Positions 8,937 through 17,212 of a stretch of DNA of 64,000 bases are shown here, one piece after another. This stretch comes from JAFCUW01 sp049897565 (GTDB lineage: Bacteria > Pseudomonadota > Gammaproteobacteria > Burkholderiales > Burkholderiaceae_D). The notes beneath the pieces were generated by a model, which was not told the origin of the DNA, made no database searches, and saw nothing but the letters and a program-made list of their open reading frames with translations. The stretch is taken from contig NZ_JAFCWM010000011.1 of the NCBI RefSeq assembly GCF_049897565.1, positions 62,001 through 126,000 on the forward strand, written 5' to 3'. Both the position numbers and the translations under genes were made by a program. The stretch's first letter is position 1, and the number at the start of each line of letters is the position of its first letter.

Positions 8937-8983
8937 CGCCGAAATTTACAGACTGAAATTTTGACCAGAATGGGCCGGCAGCG

Positions 8984-10438
8984 ATGAACACCACACTGAT
9001 TACTTCTGTCGTGCTGTACCTGCTCGGCACGCTGGCGCTGGGAGTGTGGGCCGGCTCGCGCATCAAGAACACCAGCGACTTCGCGGTGGCCGGGCGCAGC
9101 CTGCCGTTGATCATGGTGGTGACCACCACGTTCGCCACCTGGTTCGGCGCCGAGACGGTGATGGGCATTCCCGCCCGCTTCGTCCAGGGCGGCCTGAACG
9201 CGGTGGTGGAAGACCCGTTCGGCGCCGGCACCTGCCTGATCCTGGTGGGCGTGTTCTTCGCCGCCAAACTGTACAAACTGAATCTGCTGACCATCGGCGA
9301 CTACTACCGGGTGCGCTACGGCAAAGGCGTCGAGATATTCTGATCGGCGGCGATCATCCTCAGCTATCTCGGATGGGTCGCCGCGCAGATCACCGCGCTC
9401 GGGCTGGTGTTCTCGGTGCTGACGGGCGGCGCCATGTCCGAGACCACCGGCATGATCGTCGGCACGCTGTCGGTGCTGATCTACGTGGTGGCGGGCGGCT
9501 TCCTGGCCATCGCGCTCACCGATTTCATCCAGATGATCGTGCTGGTGATCGGCATGTCGATCATCGCCTGGTTCGCCGCCGACCTGGCCGGCGGCGCCGC
9601 GCCGGTGATGGCGCTGGCGTCGAACGGCGACCTGTGGCGATTCTGGCCGGCGCCGACGTTTACCGATATCGCCTTCTTCGTTGCCGCCGCGGTCACCATG
9701 ATGTTCGGCTCGATCCCGCAGCAGGACGTGTACCAGCGCGTGATGTCGGCCAAGAACGCGCCGACCGCGCGCACCGGCGCCATCATCGGCGGCGCCAGCT
9801 ACATCATGTTCGCGTTCGTGCCGATGTTTATCGTCGCCTGCGCCGTCATCGTGCTTGGCGACAGCGGCATGCAGATGGCCAAGAACGACTACCAGCGCCT
9901 GCTGCCGACCTTCGTGCTGACCAAGATGCCGCTGGCGATGCAGATCATCTTCTTCGGCGCGCTGCTGTCGGCCATCAAGAGCACCTCGTCGGCCACCTTG
10001 CTGGCGCCGTCTACCAGCTTTGTCGAAAACATCCTCAAGCACCTGCGCCCTGACATGACCGACCGCCAGCAGCTGTTCGCGATGCGCTGCTCGATCGTGG
10101 TGTTTGCGGCGCTGGTGCTGACGTACGCGATCGCCATGAAGGGCACCTCGATCTACGAGCTGGTGTCGTCGGCTTACCAGGTCACGCTGGTGGGGGCCTT
10201 TGTGCCGCTGGTGATGGGCCTGTACTGGAAGCGCGCCACCACCCAGGGCGCGGTGCTGTCGATCGCCGCGGGCATCGTCACCTGGCTGCTGTTCTTCCCG
10301 CAGTTGAGCGGCTTGGGCGCGGTGTTCCCGGGCCAGCTGGCGGGTCTGCTGGTGGGGTTCGCCGGCATGTTCATCGGTTCGCTGATGCCGCAGCTGCTGG
10401 CCAACCGGCACGATCGGGTCAGGACGCAGACTGCTTGA
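8984..10438 (+). pseudogene. Sodium:solute symporter (SSS family), interrupted by an in-frame TGA
   Basis: The reading frame would give a 484-residue SSS transporter, a normal family length, but codon 120 (9341-9343) is TGA. The residues before it (LLTIGDYYRVRYGKGVEIF) and after it (SAAIILSYLGWVAAQITAL) join smoothly in the same frame, so only this one codon is wrong; TGG (Trp) or another sense codon is expected. Downstream the frame has the hydrophobic helices expected of the family. The neighbourhood (spuC, puuA, puuD, gabD) suggests a putrescine or related amine/amino-acid substrate. Possible readings are a recent nonsense mutation, a sequencing error, or translation restart at a later ATG (9407 or 9434). 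Confidence 0.8.
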
Positions 10439-10509
10439 TCGGTCTTCTTTGACAGCCACCACCTTCAGCCACGTCATTCGAGCGCAGGGAACGACGTCTC
10501 ACAGCTAAC

Positions 10510-11907
10510 TCAACTAGTCATCCCACGGCGCTTGAGCTCCGCCAGCGTGTCGTCGAGCGCGGCGCGGATGCGCTTGACCATCTCGTCGATGTCGGCGCGC
10601 GTCATCACCAGCGGCGGCGCGATGATCATGCGGTCGCCGACGGCGCGCATGATGATCCCGTTGGCGAACATGAAGCCGCGGCAGATCATCCCGACGCCGT
10701 CGTCGCCGTCGAACACGATGTTGTCGAACACCGTCGCGCCCTTGATGCGCACCAGGTTCAGGCCGGCGACAAAGCCGCAGCTGTCGGCGTGGCCCACCAG
10801 CGCATGCGCGCGCAGTGCGCCGAACTTCTCCTTCAGGTAAGGCCCCGTATCGCGCGCCACCTTGCCGACCAGGTCCTCGTCGATGAGGATGCGGATGTTT
10901 TCCAGCGCCGCGGCGCACGCCACCGGGTGGCCCGAATAGGTGAAGCCATGATTGAAGTCGCCGCCCTTTTCGGTCAGCACGGTAGCCACGCGGTCGCCCA
11001 CCAGCACGCCGCCAAGCGGGATGTAGCCGGAGGTGACGCCCTTGGCAAACGCGATCAGGTCCGGCCGGATGCCCATCAGCTCCGAGCCGAACCAGCTGCC
11101 CAGGCGCCCGAAGCCGCAGATGACTTCATCGGCCACCAGCAGGATGCCGTACTTGTCGCAGATGCGGCCGATCTCGGGCCAGTAGGTCTTCGGCGGGATG
11201 ATCACGCCGCCGGCGCCCTGCACCGGCTCGCCGATGAAGGCGGCGACGTTGTCGGGACCGAGTTCGCGGATGCGCTCCTCGAGCCAGCCGGCGGCGGCGA
11301 TGCCGAATTCGTCCTCGCTCATGCCGGCGCCGCCTTCGAGATAGCTCGGCTGGCCGATGTGGACAATGCCAGGCACGCCAGGTCCGCCCTGCGCGTGCAT
11401 GCCGGCCATGCCGCCGAGCGAGGCGCCGGCGATGGTGCTGCCGTGATAGGCGTTCTTGCGGCTGATGATGATGTGGCGCTCGGGCTGCGCCTGCAGTTCC
11501 CAGTAGCGCCGCACCATGCGTACGATGGTGTCGTTCGCTTCCGAGCCCGAGCCTGTGAAGAACACGTGGTTGAACTGCGGCGGCGACACCTCCACCAGCA
11601 GCGCGGCCAGCTGCACCGCCGGCACATTGGTGGTGTTGAAGAAGCTGTTATAGAACGGCAGCTGCTGCATCTGGCGGTACACCGCGTCGGACATGCTGGT
11701 GCGCCCGTACCCGATATTCACGCACCACAGGCCCGACATGCCGTCGAGGATCTTGTTGCCCTCCGAATCCCACAGGTAGATGCCCTCGCCCTTTACCATC
11801 ACGCGCGCGCCGTGTTCGGCCAGCGCCTTGTGGTCGGTGAATGGATGCAGGAAATGCGCCGAATCGAGCCGCTGGATGGTGCGGGTGTCTGTCATTGATT
11901 GGTCCAT
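10510..11907 (-). CDS. spuC: Putrescine-pyruvate aminotransferase-like class III aminotransferase
   Basis: 465 residues of the class III PLP aminotransferases. The PLP lysine is K289 (LIAFAKGVTSGYIPLGG) and the cofactor-binding aspartate is D260 (LLVADEVICGFGR). The opening (HPFTDHKALAEHGARV) and the segment KILDGMSGLWCVNIGYGR closely match SpuC-type putrescine and polyamine aminotransferases as I recall them. It could deaminate putrescine, gamma-glutamylputrescine or GABA. A second ATG at 11895 is also possible. It is 12 bases downstream of puuA on the same strand, so they are probably co-transcribed. Confidence 0.85.
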   Translation of the reverse strand: MDQSMTDTRTIQRLDSAHFLHPFTDHKALAEHGARVMVKGEGIYLWDSEGNKILDGMSGLWCVNIGYGRTSMSDAVYRQMQQLPFYNSFFNTTNVPAVQLAALLVEVSPPQFNHVFFTGSGSEANDTIVRMVRRYWELQAQPERHIIISRKNAYHGSTIAGASLGGMAGMHAQGGPGVPGIVHIGQPSYLEGGAGMSEDEFGIAAAGWLEERIRELGPDNVAAFIGEPVQGAGGVIIPPKTYWPEIGRICDKYGILLVADEVICGFGRLGSWFGSELMGIRPDLIAFAKGVTSGYIPLGGVLVGDRVATVLTEKGGDFNHGFTYSGHPVACAAALENIRILIDEDLVGKVARDTGPYLKEKFGALRAHALVGHADSCGFVAGLNLVRIKGATVFDNIVFDGDDGVGMICRGFMFANGIIMRAVGDRMIIAPPLVMTRADIDEMVKRIRAALDDTLAELKRRGMTS

Positions 11908-11919
11908 GTTGGCCGCCGC

Positions 11920-13290
11920 TTAAACGTGCAGCAGCAGGTGCTCGCGCTCCCACGGACTGATGACGGTCATGAACTCCTGGTGCTCGAGGTCCTTGATGGC
12001 GGCGTAGACGTCGACGAAGCGGTCGCCCAGGACGGTGCGCAGCTTGTCTTCGGCGCGCAGCAGGTGCAGCGCCTCCGGCAGGCTATGCGGCAGTTCGAAC
12101 GGCATGTCGTAGGCGCTGCCCGACATCATCGGCGTCGGCTCGATCTGCTCGGTCATGCCGAGGTAGCCGCAGGCCAGCGTCACCGCCAGCGCCAGGTAAG
12201 GGTTGGCGTCGGCGCCGATGATGCGGTTCTCCACGCGCCGGTCCTGCACGCCCGACTCGGGCACGCGAAAACCCACTGTGCGGTTATCGATGCCCCACTG
12301 GATATTGATCGGCGCGGCGGTGTGGCGCACGATGCGGCGGTACGAATTGACGTACGGCGCGACGATCGCCATCGCCGACGGCATGTAGCGCTGCAGTCCG
12401 CCGATGTAGTGCTTGAAGATCGGCGCGGCCGAACCGTCGTCGGCGCTAAAGATGTTCATGCCGGTCTTGATGTCGACCACGCTCTGGTGAACGTGCATCG
12501 CCGAACCGGGTTCGCCGGCCATCGGCTTGGCCATGAAGGTGGCGTACATGTCGTGCTTGAGGGCCGCTTCGCGCAAGGTGCGCTTGAAGAAGAACACCTT
12601 GTCGGCCAGTCCCATCGGGTCGCCGTGCAGGAAGTTGATCTCCATCTGGCCGGCGCCGATCTCGTGGATCAGGGTGTCGACGTCGAGGTTCATCATCTCG
12701 CAGTAGTCGTAGATGTCTTCGAACAGCGGATCGAACTCGTTGACGGCGTCGATGCTGTAGACCTGGCGGCTGGTTTCGGCGCGCCCGCTGCGGCCGACCG
12801 GCGCGCGCAGCGGCAGGTCCGGGTCGATGTTCTTGGCAGTGAGGTAGAACTCGAGTTCGGGGGCGACGACCGGCTGCCAGCCCTTGTCGGCGTACAGCTT
12901 GAGCACGCGCCGCAGCACCGTGCGCGGCGCGAAGTCGACCAGCGCGCCGTCGGAAAAGTAGCAGTCGTGGATGACCTGCGCGGTCGGGTCGACCGCCCAC
13001 GGCACCATCGTGATGGTGGTCGGGTCGGCCTTCAGGATCATGTCGCGGTCGGTGGTGGAAATGGCGCGGTCATACGGCGCGTCGCCGACCGGGTAGTTGC
13101 CGGTGACGGTCATGCCGAGCACCGCTTCCGGGATGCGCATGCCGCGCTCCTGGGTAAATTTCGCGCGCGGCATGATCTTGCCGCGGGCGACACCGGTCAG
13201 GTCGGGAATCAGGCATTCGATTTCGGTGACGCGTTTTTCATTGAGCCACAAATCCATGTCGGTATAGGTGAAGTTTTCGCGGATTGCCAT
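11920..13290 (-). CDS. puuA: Gamma-glutamylputrescine synthetase PuuA (glutamine synthetase family)
   Basis: 456 residues. It joins glutamate to putrescine using ATP. The glutamine synthetase fold is shown by the metal/substrate segment EIGAGQMEINF, the HVHQS nucleotide-loop motif and the region around NRTVGFRVPE. The length and sequence are of the GlnA3/PuuA branch rather than biosynthetic GlnA, which has a longer adenylylation tail. Start 13290 gives MAIRENFTYTD; an open frame extends 33 codons further upstream but is low-complexity. It lies between puuD and spuC in a minus-strand operon. Confidence 0.88.
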   Translation of the reverse strand: MAIRENFTYTDMDLWLNEKRVTEIECLIPDLTGVARGKIMPRAKFTQERGMRIPEAVLGMTVTGNYPVGDAPYDRAISTTDRDMILKADPTTITMVPWAVDPTAQVIHDCYFSDGALVDFAPRTVLRRVLKLYADKGWQPVVAPELEFYLTAKNIDPDLPLRAPVGRSGRAETSRQVYSIDAVNEFDPLFEDIYDYCEMMNLDVDTLIHEIGAGQMEINFLHGDPMGLADKVFFFKRTLREAALKHDMYATFMAKPMAGEPGSAMHVHQSVVDIKTGMNIFSADDGSAAPIFKHYIGGLQRYMPSAMAIVAPYVNSYRRIVRHTAAPINIQWGIDNRTVGFRVPESGVQDRRVENRIIGADANPYLALAVTLACGYLGMTEQIEPTPMMSGSAYDMPFELPHSLPEALHLLRAEDKLRTVLGDRFVDVYAAIKDLEHQEFMTVISPWEREHLLLHV

Positions 13291-13411
13291 CGTTTTCTCT
13301 CTGTTGTCTAATTGGGCCCGCGGCGCCTGGCGCCTGCGGGTGGGTGCGGACGTCGATGGCGGCGCTAGGGGACGCCGGAGGCGGCCCATTGATTGCAGAA
13401 CATGCGGCAGA

Positions 13412-14173
13412 TCATGCGTCCCTGCCGCGCGCGGCGAGGTAATCGCGGCAAGCCTGGCCGAAGGCGCCGAACAGCTTCATCGACACCGGGTTTTCGGTCA
13501 GGCGCCACTCGGGGTGCCACTGCAGCGCCAGCGTGAAGCCAGGCGCGCCGGCCACCGAGAACGCCTCGACCACGCCGTCGGCGGCGCGCGCTTCGATCGC
13601 CAGGCCCTTGGCCAGCCGGTTGACGCCCTGGCCGTGCAGCGAGTTGACCTCGATGTCACCGGGGCCGAGGATGCTGGCCATGGCGCCGAGCGGCGTCAGC
13701 GCCACCGTATGGGCCGGGCCGTACTGCTGCTCGAGCGCCAGGTCGGGATTTTCGCGGTGGTCCATCAGGCCGTCGACGCCGTGCAGCGCCTGGTGCAGGC
13801 TGCCACCGAGGGCGACGTTCATCTCCTGGAAGCCGCGGCAGATGGCCAGGATCGGGATGCCGCGCCGGATCGCCGCGCGAATCAGCGGCAAGGTGGTCTG
13901 GTCGCGCGCCTGGTCTTGCGGCAGGCTCGGGTCGAGCACGTCCTCGGAATAATAGCTGGGGTGGACGTTCGAGGCCGAGCCGGTCAGCATGATGCCGTCG
14001 CAGGCGGACAGCATGGTGTCGAGTTCGAGCGCGTCGCCAAGCGCGGGCAAGATCAGTGGCGCGCAGGCGGCGCCCTGGACGACGGCGTCGACATACTTGA
14101 GTTGCACCGCGTGATACGGATGGGAACCGATATCGCAGGTGCAGGCTGCAACGAGAACGATGGGACGGCGCAT
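13412..14173 (-). CDS. puuD: Gamma-glutamyl-GABA hydrolase PuuD (class I glutamine amidotransferase family)
   Basis: 253 residues, matching PuuD length. The triad is present: C112 (LAICRGFQEMNV), H220 and E222 (LQWHPEWR). It releases GABA and glutamate from gamma-glutamyl-GABA. The start at 14173 gives MRRPIVLVAAC; upstream in-frame codons to 14221 do not look family-like. It is first in the minus-strand set puuD-puuA-spuC, and a TTGACA -35 element lies about 110 bases upstream. No puuB (gamma-glutamylputrescine oxidase) is present beside it. Confidence 0.9.
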   Translation of the reverse strand: MRRPIVLVAACTCDIGSHPYHAVQLKYVDAVVQGAACAPLILPALGDALELDTMLSACDGIMLTGSASNVHPSYYSEDVLDPSLPQDQARDQTTLPLIRAAIRRGIPILAICRGFQEMNVALGGSLHQALHGVDGLMDHRENPDLALEQQYGPAHTVALTPLGAMASILGPGDIEVNSLHGQGVNRLAKGLAIEARAADGVVEAFSVAGAPGFTLALQWHPEWRLTENPVSMKLFGAFGQACRDYLAARGRDA

Positions 14174-14258
14174 ACGGGTAACCCTGTGTGTGCTCTTACG
14201 CTCGGTCCATGATAAATGCAAATTGGCCCGAGTGCGAGGGGCGGTGGATTCAAATCAA

Positions 14259-14287
14259 AGTGTTACTTGCCAAAATAATACTGTCAA
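14259..14287 (-). promoter_or_regulatory. Promoter candidate for the puuD-puuA-spuC operon
   Basis: On the minus strand a perfect TTGACA occupies 14287-14282. With a 17-base AT-rich spacer the -10 position reads AACACT (14264-14259), and with 16 it reads TAACAC, so the -10 is weak. A weak -10 would fit an activated promoter. It lies 86 bases before the puuD start. Confidence 0.4.
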
Positions 14288-14350
14288 TCGGCCCTTCATG
14301 CCAACACGAACGGCAATCCAGCTGCAGACCCAGGTCCGACCCGAAGCAAC

Positions 14351-14588
14351 GCAATTTGGGGTCAGACCCAGGTCTGACCCCAAAGCGACGCGAAGCAACG
14401 TCGAGCGACCCGAGGAAAAAGCGGCTACCATGGTGCGGTTGCCAAAATTGATCGCGAGACCACCATGCCGCAATTTGGGGTCAGACCCAGGTCTGACCCC
14501 AAAGCGACGCGAAGCAACGTCGAGCGACCCGAGGAAAAAGCGGCTACCATGGTGCGGTTGCCAAAATTGATCGCGAGACCACCATGCT
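14351..14588 (+). repeat. Tandem duplication, 2 x 119 bp, with GGGGTCAG hairpins and the gabD start codon
   Basis: Copy 1 is 14351-14469 and copy 2 is 14470-14588; they are essentially identical up to the last base. Each copy has a 30-base palindrome (14355-14384 and 14474-14503; 14-base arms TTTGGGGTCAGACC and its complement, 2-base centre), then a leader ending in GAGACCACCATG. The ATG of copy 2 (14584) is the gabD start; the matching ATG in copy 1 (14465) is 119 bases upstream and out of frame with it. A degraded third copy of the palindrome and its flank is at about 14325-14350. With the spacer from 14174, this fills the 410-base gap between puuD and gabD. Confidence 0.9.
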
Positions 14589-16038
14589 GAACCTGAAAGA
14601 CCCTTCCCTGCTGCGCCAGCAAGCTTTCCTCAACGGCGAGTGGTGCGATGCCGACGACGGCACCACCATCAAGGTGACCAACCCGGCCACGGGCGAGACG
14701 GTCGGCACGGCGCCGCACATGGGCGCGGCCGAAACGAAGCGGGCGATCGACGCGGCCAACGCGGCATGGCCGGCCTGGCGCAAGAAGCCGGCCAAGGAGC
14801 GCGCCGCGGTGCTGCGCAAGTGGAACGACCTGATGCTGGAAAACGCCGACGACCTGGCGCTGATCATGACGGCCGAGCAAGGAAAACCGCTGCAGGAAGC
14901 GAACGGCGAAGTGGTCTACGCGGCCTCGTTCCTCGAGTGGTTCGGCGAGCAAGCCAAGCGCATCGAGGGCGACACGCTGCAGTCGCCGTGGGCCGACCGC
15001 CGCCTGGTGGTCACGCGCGAGCCGATCGGCGTGTGCGCGGCGATCACGCCGTGGAATTTCCCGGCGGCGATGATCACCCGCAAGGTCGGCCCGGCGCTGG
15101 CCGCCGGTTGCCCGATCGTCGTCAAGCCGGCTGAGCTGACGCCGTTCTCGGCGTTTGCGATGGCGGTGCTGGCCGAGCGCGCCGGTGTGCCGAAAGGCGT
15201 GTTCTCCGTCATCACCGGCGACTCGAAATCGATCGGCCTGGAAATGACGAGCAACCCGATCGTGCGCAAGGTCAGCTTTACCGGCTCGACCCAGGTCGGC
15301 CGCATCTTGATGCAGCAATCGGCGCCGACCATCAAGAAGCTGTCGCTGGAACTGGGCGGCAACGCGCCATTCATCGTGTTCGACGACGCCGACCTCGACG
15401 CCGCTGTCGAGGGCGCCATCGCGTCGAAATACCGCAATGCCGGCCAGACCTGCGTCTGCGCCAACCGCCTGTACGTGCAGGACGGCATTTACGACAAGTT
15501 TGCGGCCAAGCTGGTCGAAGCGGTCGGCAAGCTGAAGGTTGGCAACGGCCAGGAAAGCGGCGTCACGCAAGGCCCGCTGATCGAGGAAAAGGCCGTGCTG
15601 AAGGTGGAGCAGCACATCGCCGATGCGCTGTCGAAAGGCGCGCGCCTGATGGTCGGCGGCAAGCGCCATGAACTGGGCCACAGCTTCTTCCAGCCGACCG
15701 TGCTGGCCGACGTGACGTCGGACATGCAGGTGGCGACGGAGGAAACGTTCGGGCCGTTGGCGCCGCTGTTCCGCTTCAAGACCGAGGATGAAGTCATCGC
15801 GATGGCCAACGATACCGAATTCGGTTTGGCCGCGTATTTCTACTCGCGCGATATTGGCCGCGTGTGGCGCGTCGCCGAGGCGCTGGAGTCGGGCATGGTT
15901 GGCGTCAACACGGGCTTGATCTCGAACGAGATCGCGCCGTTCGGCGGCGTCAAGCAATCGGGCCTGGGCCGCGAAGGCTCGAAGTACGGCATGGACGACT
16001 ACCTGGTCATCAAGTACATCTGCATGGGCGGGATTTAA
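14584..16038 (+). CDS. gabD: NAD(P)-dependent succinate-semialdehyde dehydrogenase GabD
   Basis: 484 residues, the GabD length. Catalytic residues are N158 (ITPWNFPAAM), E256 (LELGGNAPF) and C290 (NAGQTCVCANR); the Cys-Val-Cys pair is typical of GabD, in which the two cysteines can form a redox switch. It oxidises succinate semialdehyde to succinate and so completes putrescine/GABA degradation begun by the divergent puuD-puuA-spuC genes. The start lies inside the second copy of a tandem duplication, and no strong ribosome site is visible just before it (GCGAGACCACC). Confidence 0.93.
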   Translation: MLNLKDPSLLRQQAFLNGEWCDADDGTTIKVTNPATGETVGTAPHMGAAETKRAIDAANAAWPAWRKKPAKERAAVLRKWNDLMLENADDLALIMTAEQGKPLQEANGEVVYAASFLEWFGEQAKRIEGDTLQSPWADRRLVVTREPIGVCAAITPWNFPAAMITRKVGPALAAGCPIVVKPAELTPFSAFAMAVLAERAGVPKGVFSVITGDSKSIGLEMTSNPIVRKVSFTGSTQVGRILMQQSAPTIKKLSLELGGNAPFIVFDDADLDAAVEGAIASKYRNAGQTCVCANRLYVQDGIYDKFAAKLVEAVGKLKVGNGQESGVTQGPLIEEKAVLKVEQHIADALSKGARLMVGGKRHELGHSFFQPTVLADVTSDMQVATEETFGPLAPLFRFKTEDEVIAMANDTEFGLAAYFYSRDIGRVWRVAEALESGMVGVNTGLISNEIAPFGGVKQSGLGREGSKYGMDDYLVIKYICMGGI

Positions 16039-16060
16039 ACCAAGCTCGTGCCCTAAAGAC

Positions 16061-16087
16061 CGTCATCCCGAATGCGCGAGGATGACG
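16061..16087. terminator. Hairpin between convergent gabD and mazG-like genes
   Basis: Arms CGTCATCC (16061-16068) and GGATGACG (16080-16087) flank an 11-base loop. It lies between two convergent genes and could stop transcription from both sides, but there is no T-run, so it may instead be a short intergenic palindrome. Confidence 0.4.
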
Positions 16088-16114
16088 ACGCTTGCGTCGG
16101 CGAATGGATCGCGA

Positions 16115-16471
16115 TTAGTCTTGTGGGTACTCGTTGTACTTGCGGGCGTCGCCGCGGACCTTGTCGGCGGGGTACTTGGCGCGGTTGAGCACCATCTTTT
16201 CCAGCACCGCCGCATGCAGGTCGACATCGAGCTTGTCGGCCAGCCGGATCAGGTAGACCAGCACATCGGCCATTTCGTGGCGCACCTGTTCGAGCTTGGC
16301 GTCGCCCAGTTCGGCAGCGTCGCCGCGCGCGAGCCACTGGAAATGCTCCAGCAGCTCGGCTGCCTCGACCGTCAGCGCGGCCGACAGGTTTTTGGGCGTA
16401 TGAAACTGGTCCCAGTCGCGCTCGGCGACGAACTCGCGCATTACATCGCGCAGGCTGGTCAGTTCCCCCAT
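16115..16471 (-). CDS. MazG-like nucleotide pyrophosphohydrolase
   Basis: 118 residues, the size of single-domain MazG-like (RS21-C6/dCTPase) proteins. The metal site of this all-helical family is seen as EAAELLEHFQW (about residues 36-46) and EMADVLVYLIRLADKL (about 66-81), giving the E-x-x-E ... E-x-x-D pattern. Such enzymes remove pyrophosphate from (d)NTPs, often non-canonical ones, in the cytoplasm. It is 5 bases downstream of can on the same strand and may be co-transcribed with it. Confidence 0.85.
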   Translation of the reverse strand: MGELTSLRDVMREFVAERDWDQFHTPKNLSAALTVEAAELLEHFQWLARGDAAELGDAKLEQVRHEMADVLVYLIRLADKLDVDLHAAVLEKMVLNRAKYPADKVRGDARKYNEYPQD

Positions 16472-16476
16472 CGGCG

Positions 16477-17145
16477 TCAGATCTCGTAATTGGCCAGGCG
16501 CGCTTCGAACTGCGGCGCCAGGTGCTCGGCCTTGGACACCGTCATGCCGAGGTCGCGCAGCAAGCCGTCATGCAAGCCGTACACCCAGCCGTGCACGCTG
16601 AGCTCCTGGCCGCGCTCCCAGGCGTCCCGCACCACCGTCGTCTGCGCCACGTTGACGACCTGCTCGGTCACGTTGAGTTCGCACAGCCGGTTGGCACGGT
16701 CGCGCTCCGGCAGCACTTCACCGAGGTACTTCTCGTGTTTCTGGTGCACGTCCTGCACGTGGCGCAGCCAGTTGTCGGCAAGCCCGACGCGGCGGTTCGT
16801 CATTGCCGCATGCACGCCGGAGCAGCCGTAGTGGCCGCACACGATAATGTGCTTGACCTTCAGCACGTCGATGGCGAACTGCAGCACCGTCAGGCAGTTC
16901 AAGTCGGAATGCACCACCACGTTGGCGATGTTGCGGTGGACGAACAGCTCGCCCGGCGCCAGGCCGAGCAGCTCGTTGGCCGGCACCCGGCTGTCGGAGC
17001 AGCCGATCCACAGGTATTCGGGCGATTGCTGCGACGCCAGCGACTTGAAGTAGGTCGGGTCTTCGGCGACGCGCGCCGCCGCCCAGTCTTTGTTGCGCTG
17101 AAATAGCTCGTCGGTGGTCAGGCCGGAGCCCGTTACTAGTGTCAT
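16477..17145 (-). CDS. can: Beta-class carbonic anhydrase
   Basis: 222 residues, same length class as E. coli Can. Zinc and catalytic residues are C49, D51, R53 (IGCSDSRVPANELL), H105 and C108 (CGHYGCSG). It interconverts carbon dioxide and bicarbonate in the cytoplasm, supplying bicarbonate for carboxylases. There is no signal peptide. It lies downstream of dnaJ, separated by a strong terminator at 17164-17202, so it likely has its own promoter. Confidence 0.95.
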   Translation of the reverse strand: MTLVTGSGLTTDELFQRNKDWAAARVAEDPTYFKSLASQQSPEYLWIGCSDSRVPANELLGLAPGELFVHRNIANVVVHSDLNCLTVLQFAIDVLKVKHIIVCGHYGCSGVHAAMTNRRVGLADNWLRHVQDVHQKHEKYLGEVLPERDRANRLCELNVTEQVVNVAQTTVVRDAWERGQELSVHGWVYGLHDGLLRDLGMTVSKAEHLAPQFEARLANYEI

Positions 17146-17163
17146 TTTAGAATTCCTGTTCGC

Positions 17164-17202
17164 AAAAAAAACCGCTGAGTGGCGAGTGCCATCTCAGCGG
17201 TT
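17164..17202 (-). terminator. Intrinsic terminator of the dnaJ transcript
   Basis: On the minus strand the 10-base stem AACCGCTGAG/CTCAGCGGTT (17202-17193 with 17179-17170) is followed directly by a run of T (7 or more, 17170-17164). It begins 11 bases after the dnaJ stop. This is a textbook intrinsic terminator. Confidence 0.88.
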
Positions 17203-17212
17203 CATGGGGTCT

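Noticed and set aside
8930..10477. Long minus-strand open frame opposite the symporter
   Set aside because: His/Gln/Arg-rich shadow frame; the transporter helices are on the plus strand.
14139..14570. Open frames inside the tandem repeats before gabD
   Set aside because: Their translations only reflect the repeated non-coding unit (the same peptide appears twice) and have no ribosome sites.
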